DNA of 64,000 nucleotides from Iris pallida (taxonomy: Eukaryota > Streptophyta > Magnoliopsida > Asparagales > Iridaceae), in the NCBI GenBank assembly GCA_029216955.1, contig JANAVB010044017.1, positions 4,672,234 to 4,736,233 of the forward strand, written 5' to 3'. A program made the translations under genes and the position numbers. Below, piece by piece: positions 59,989 to 64,000 of this stretch (its first letter is position 1; each line of letters opens with the position of its first letter). Under the pieces are notes generated by a model. The model had not been told where the DNA came from. It saw nothing but the letters and a program-made list of their open reading frames with translations, and made no database searches.

Positions 59989-60050
59989 CATCGGATACTG
60001 AACGAACAGTTATAAATGAACGAACAATTATAAATGAACGAACAGTTGTG
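59989..60050. repeat. 18-bp tandem repeat upstream of antisense gene 3
   Basis: Unit aacgaaca(g/a)ttataaatg, about three copies at 60001, 60019 and 60037, preceded by a more diverged copy. It lies 60-110 bases upstream of a TATA box, where enhancer-like elements would sit. Confidence 0.7.
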
Positions 60051-60105
60051 CTTCTTTCGAAAAGTTGCATCAGTTCTCGAGATTGACTATCTAGTTGTTT
60101 TGTCT

Positions 60106-60113
60106 ATAAATAG
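60106..60113 (+). promoter_or_regulatory. TATA box of antisense gene 3
   Basis: TATAAATA, consensus quality, 48 bases before the ATG at 60161. A start about 30 bases downstream would give a leader of about 20-25 bases. Confidence 0.6.
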
Positions 60114-60160
60114 AACAAAACTTTCGTAGATATCGTCACTTTCTTTCTTTTCTGTACAAA

Positions 60161-60445
60161 ATGTCCTCCAAAGATTTGCTCATCCCGAAACTTGAAGGAA
60201 AGACTGAGACACCACCTGCTGAGCCCTCAGTACCTCCTCAGAAAGAAAGGGGTGAAGGCTCAACTGTTCCTGCACCAGGAGAGGATTTGATTTCCAAGCT
60301 AGTAGAGCCTGGGAAGACTGCCGAAGAAGAGGCATTGAGGATGGCTGCCTGCAAGTTCTTTATGAGTTCAGACAATAAGATGTTTGAACTGTTGGCGAAC
60401 TATGTATTTAATCATGAAGGGTCAGGGCCTCCTCCCCGTCCTTAA
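60161..60445 (+). CDS. Antisense gene 3, 94-aa protein of unknown function
   Basis: An intact 94-codon frame running opposite to pol. The N-terminal half is rich in Pro, Glu and Lys with two related phrases (LIPKLEGKT, LISKLVEPGKT); the C-terminal half (AEEEALRMAACKFF, MFELLANYVF) looks helical. A TATA box lies at 60106 and AATAAA at 60472-60477, 27 bases after the stop, so promoter, frame and poly(A) signal form a compact unit. It ends about 80 bases from the 3' end of pol. Tat-lineage elements are known to carry antisense frames here, but I do not recognise this protein. No stop has accumulated although pol is broken. Confidence 0.55.
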   Translation: MSSKDLLIPKLEGKTETPPAEPSVPPQKERGEGSTVPAPGEDLISKLVEPGKTAEEEALRMAACKFFMSSDNKMFELLANYVFNHEGSGPPPRP

Positions 60446-60471
60446 TATTATGTAATTCCATTCTGCTTTTG

Positions 60472-60477
60472 AATAAA
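60472..60477 (+). terminator. Poly(A) signal of antisense gene 3
   Basis: AATAAA on the plus strand shortly after the stop codon of the 94-aa frame. Transcripts of pol and of this gene would converge and nearly meet here. Confidence 0.5.
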
Positions 60478-60527
60478 AATAAACTTTTATTTACATCCTG
60501 TCTCTGAAAATAAAGTACATTTTATCT

Positions 60528-63500
60528 TTATACATAATATTTCTTGAGAAATTTGCCATTGATGGGCATAATAGCAACTCTGCCATCCATATCTGTTAAT
60601 TGATAGGCTCCATTAGAAAAGACTTTATTTATCACATATGGTCCTTCCCATTTTGCCTCGAACTTGCCTTTGCTCATATGTGTCATAGTCATAGGACGTC
60701 TGACTATAAGAACCAACTCGCCTTCTTGAAATGTTCGCACTCTAACTTTACGATTGAAAGCTTTTGAAATCTAAGCCTGATAAAGCTCGATATGCTGTTG
60801 AGCTAATAATCTTTTCTCATCGAGCGCCTCCAATTCCTGAAGTCGAAGATGATCATTATTATCTGTCGTAAGCTCATTAGCAATGGCGATTCTCAATGAT
60901 GGAATTTGAATTTCCAAAGGTAGAACAGCTTCACATCCATATACCAGAGAAAAAGGTGTGCAACCTGTGGGGTTACGGACAGTAGTACGATATGCCCATA
61001 GACATTCTCCAAGTTTATCACTCCAACTGCGTTTGTTAATAGAGACAAACTTTTTAAGGAGTTTGATAATGGTCTTGTTGAATGCTTCAGCCAACCCGTT
61101 AGTCGCAGGATTATAGGCTGTAGAAGCGACATTATTGATTCTGTTGTCATCACAGAACCTATTAAATTTCTGGCTGATAAATTGCAGCCCATTATCATGA
61201 ATGATTCGGCGAGGGACACCAAATCTATATATCACATGATGTTTGATAAAATTGATAACACTACTAGTCTTTACTTCAGCCAAAGGTATAGCTTTTGTCC
61301 ACTTGAAAAAGTAATCGGTTATGGCTAAGATAAACCGATGTCCTTTAGATGAAGGAGGATTGATAGGGCCAATTATATCCATGCCCCAAGCTTCAAAAGG
61401 CCATGAGGCAGCAGTTGGATGAAAAAATTTCGACGGTTGGTGAATGAAATCTGCATGAATTTGACATACACGACATTTTCTTGCATAATCAATAGCATCT
61501 GATACCATAGAAGGCCAGTAGTAGCCCATACGTCGGATACGATCCTGTAGTTTAGGACCAGGTTGATGTGCTCCACAAACGCCATCATGAGCTTCACGTA
61601 ATATCTGCTTTGCTTCATCACCAGCGAGACATCTCAAGAGTAATCCATCAAAAGTTCTTCGATAGAGAGTTTTAGTAGTATGATTATAATAGAATCGAAG
61701 TGATCGACGACGGATACTTGTAGCTTCTTTAGGATCTTCTGGCAATATGTCATGTACTGCAAAATCAATAAAAGGTACTCTCCAATCCTCGCTATGGACA
61801 TTGACTTCAGTTAGGTTGCTGAATTCAATGTTGTGATTATTTTCAACACAGAATAGTTCTCTATTAGAAATAACAACCATTTGTTATCTTTTGATTGGCA
61901 CTGCCAATACCGCGGCTAGGTTAGCTAAGGCATAGGCTTCTGTATTGCATGCGCGACGTACATGTTCGATGAAGAACCCTTTGAACGAAAAAGCTATTTG
62001 GGTTGCTGCTTCATGGTATGGTACCAAATCTTGATGTCGGACTTCATATATGCCTCTAACCTGATTAACAATCAGCTTAGAGTCACCATATACTTTGAGA
62101 TATTCAATATTCAATTGTTTGGCTAATTGAAGTCCAATGAGCAAAGCATTGTATTCTGCCACATTGTTGGAGCATGATTCGTCTAAAGAATAGGCCCTTT
62201 GAATAGTTAATCCATCGGGTGAAACAAGAACAATCCCTACTCCAGCAACAAGAGTACCTCCAGGTCCAATTCTAGAAGCTCCATCAAAGAACAACCTCCA
62301 AGTAGGAAATTCTTCTGAGATCATATTTGATTCCAATGTTTCGTTTGGAATCTCATCATAGAGTTTAGATGTCTCAGGGACAGGATGAGCTGCTAAGAAG
62401 TCAGCAAGTGCTTGGCCTTTCACAGACTTTTGAGGAACATAAACCATATCATATTGTGCTAGCAATATGGCCCATGTGGCAAGCCTAGAATTGAGTGTGC
62501 TTGGCTTCTTCATTAAGACTAGAAGAGGATTGACCCGGGATATGACATGAATAGTTTGGCCTATGATGTAATGTCTTGTCTTCTGAATAGCAAACATTAA
62601 GGCTAAACATTCCATCTCTACTAGACTATAACGATGTTCAGCTCCAATCATTGTTCGACTGAGACAGTAGATGGCTTGCTCATGACCTTCCTTGTTCTTC
62701 TGAGCCAGCAAAGCTCCCAATGAATGATCCATTGCTCGGACATACATTAAAAAGGGTATTCCTGAGATCGGTGGTACAAGAACCAGTGGACTCATTAAAT
62801 ACCGCTTTATGTCATCAAATGCTCGTTGACATTCTTCCGTCCAAACGAAAGATACACCTTTCTTCATTAATTGAGTAAATGGTCTGCAACGTCCAGATAA
62901 ATTTGAAATGAACCGCCTGATGTACGCAAGTCGACCTTGGAATCCTCGTAGCTCTTTTAGGTTGCGTGGAGGACGCATCTCTTGAATGGCTTTGATCTTC
63001 TCGGGATCAACGTGTATACCCTTAGAGGTAATGACGAAGCCGAGAAACTTACCACTAGAGACACCCAAGAAAGACTTGGTGGGGTTCATCTTGAGTTGAT
63101 GCTGGCGCATTAGATTGAAGATAGTTCTTAAATCTTGAATGTGATCTTCTTTGAGACGAATTTTGACAGCAATATCCTCAACATAGCATTCGACAGTCTT
63201 TCGCAAATGATCTCGAAAGATAGTGCTCACAGCCCGCTGATAAATTGCACCTACGTTCTTAAGACCAAATGGCATGACCGTATAACAGTACACACCCCGA
63301 GGAGTACGAAACGAAGTATGTTTTTCATCTTCAGGATCCATCCGGATTTGATTATATCCAGAAAACCCGTCCATGAAATAAATTCGTTCGAATCCACATG
63401 TATTGTCGATCATAACATTAGTAATTGGGAGAGGGAATTCGTCTTTGGGGCAAGCATCATTGAGATCCCGAAAGTCTATGCAAACTCGAACCTTTTTGGT

Positions 63501-64000
63501 CTTTTTTAAGACAGGGACGACATTGGCCACCCAGTCAGGATGTTGTTCTTCTCTGATAAAGCCACAAGCTATAAGCTTTTTGACTTCATCATCAATTGCA
63601 TCCATCATTTCAGGCTTGAATCGCCGTTGTTGTTGTTTGACCGGTTTGACATTCGGTAGGATGTTAAGCTTGTGAGTTGCAATTTGAGAATCTAATCCCG
63701 GCATATCTTCATAACTCCAGGCGAAGACGTCAATGTATTCACGAATAAGGTGAAGTAACTCTTGTTTATCATCTTCTGAGAGATTCTTGCTGATGAAGAT
63801 TGGTCGTGATACACCTTTCTCTCCAATATCGATTTGGACCAGTTGATCTTCAGTAGGTGGTTCTCGTTGTTCAAAACGAAGTTCCCACTGATTGTCCATC
63901 TTTTGTACCCAAGGATCCATTTCAGTAGCTTCTTCAATGTCACTTTCGTCATCTTCTGAGAATTCAGCGGACACCATATTAGAAGATACTATCGCCTTAT
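60528..64000 (-). pseudogene. pol: Tat-lineage pol: reverse transcriptase, RNase H, archaeal-type RNase H, integrase (partial)
   Basis: One minus-strand frame runs from the window edge to 60528 with two in-frame stops. First part, Met at 63977 to TAA 61884-61886 (697 aa; open upstream of that Met to the edge): reverse transcriptase with D203 (FMDGFSGYNQI) and the YxDD box as YVED (266-268, Glu267 codon at 63177-63179), RNase H (about 405-530), then archaeal-type RNase H with D565, E608, D632 and a Tyr at 682 where the last Asp is usual. Second part, 61880-60771: integrase with H98/H105/C136/C139 and D168, D229, E265. A TAG at 60771-60773 separates the last 75 or so codons with the integrase C-terminal region (WEGPY). 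The stops and the two catalytic substitutions make the enzyme set defective. Confidence 0.9.

Larger units (their letters stand above)
57117..64000 (-). mobile_element. Tat-lineage Ty3/gypsy retrotransposon, 5' part outside window
   Basis: 3' LTR (57117-58007), polypurine tract, an antisense-frame zone and pol on the minus strand. The second, archaeal-type RNase H after the usual one is the hallmark of the Tat lineage (Ogre, Retand, Grande relatives), some of which are known to carry additional antisense reading frames 3' of pol. Gag, protease, primer site and 5' LTR are beyond 64000. The five bases left of the LTR are ACTAT; the mate cannot be checked. Two in-frame stops and substitutions at catalytic positions show the copy is defective. 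Confidence 0.85.

Overview
This is nuclear DNA from a flowering plant, made almost entirely of transposable elements. The evidence is plant-type Ty1/copia and Ty3/gypsy retrotransposons with tRNA-iMet primer sites, PIF/Harbinger, Mutator-like, CACTA and hAT DNA elements, SINE-like pieces, AATAAA signals, TATA boxes and a plausible GT-AG intron. I found no ordinary cellular gene. The species cannot be named from the sequence. All similarity judgements were made by eye from known family motifs; no search or alignment was run.

Layout. 1-17690: a non-coding, LARD-like LTR retrotransposon on the minus strand (LTRs about 1.7 kb), whose left LTR was split by a second element at 108-11008. That second element has 4.36-kb LTRs, a perfect 5-bp target duplication and only a gag gene between the LTRs (TR-GAG type). 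17691-26602: a SINE-like remnant and a CACTA-like DNA transposon with about 8 kb of AT-rich interior. 26603-33500: low-complexity sequence and a second CACTA-like element cut by a 5-kb LTR (28289-33263), which itself holds a GC-rich island between (TA)n arrays. 33690-42660: two old, related LTR copies in direct orientation; the first was split by a young Ty1/copia element (33997-39688, 5-bp target duplication) with a nearly whole but broken gag-pol.

43811-51157: a second SINE-like remnant; two related PIF/Harbinger-type elements (44201-46519 and 46805-49942, TAA duplications) filled with strand-asymmetric A-rich arrays; an 8-bp-duplication (hAT-type) insertion inside the second; and two Mutator-like elements with 9-bp duplications, one with a GC-rich core. 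52530-57116: a degenerate hAT transposase of the ZMYM1/DUF4371 type and a Ty3/gypsy gag relic split by a solo LTR (54027-56905, 5-bp duplication).

57117-64000: the 3' part of a Tat-lineage Ty3/gypsy element on the minus strand, running off the window. It has a 3' LTR, a polypurine tract, a 2.5-kb zone carrying three opposite-strand open or broken reading frames with their own TATA-like boxes, then integrase, archaeal-type RNase H, RNase H and reverse transcriptase. This antisense zone is the most interesting part of the window. The nesting gives a relative history: LARD before TR-GAG; the old LTR pair before copia; PIF copy 2 before its hAT-type insertion; the gag relic before both the solo LTR and, probably, the Tat element.
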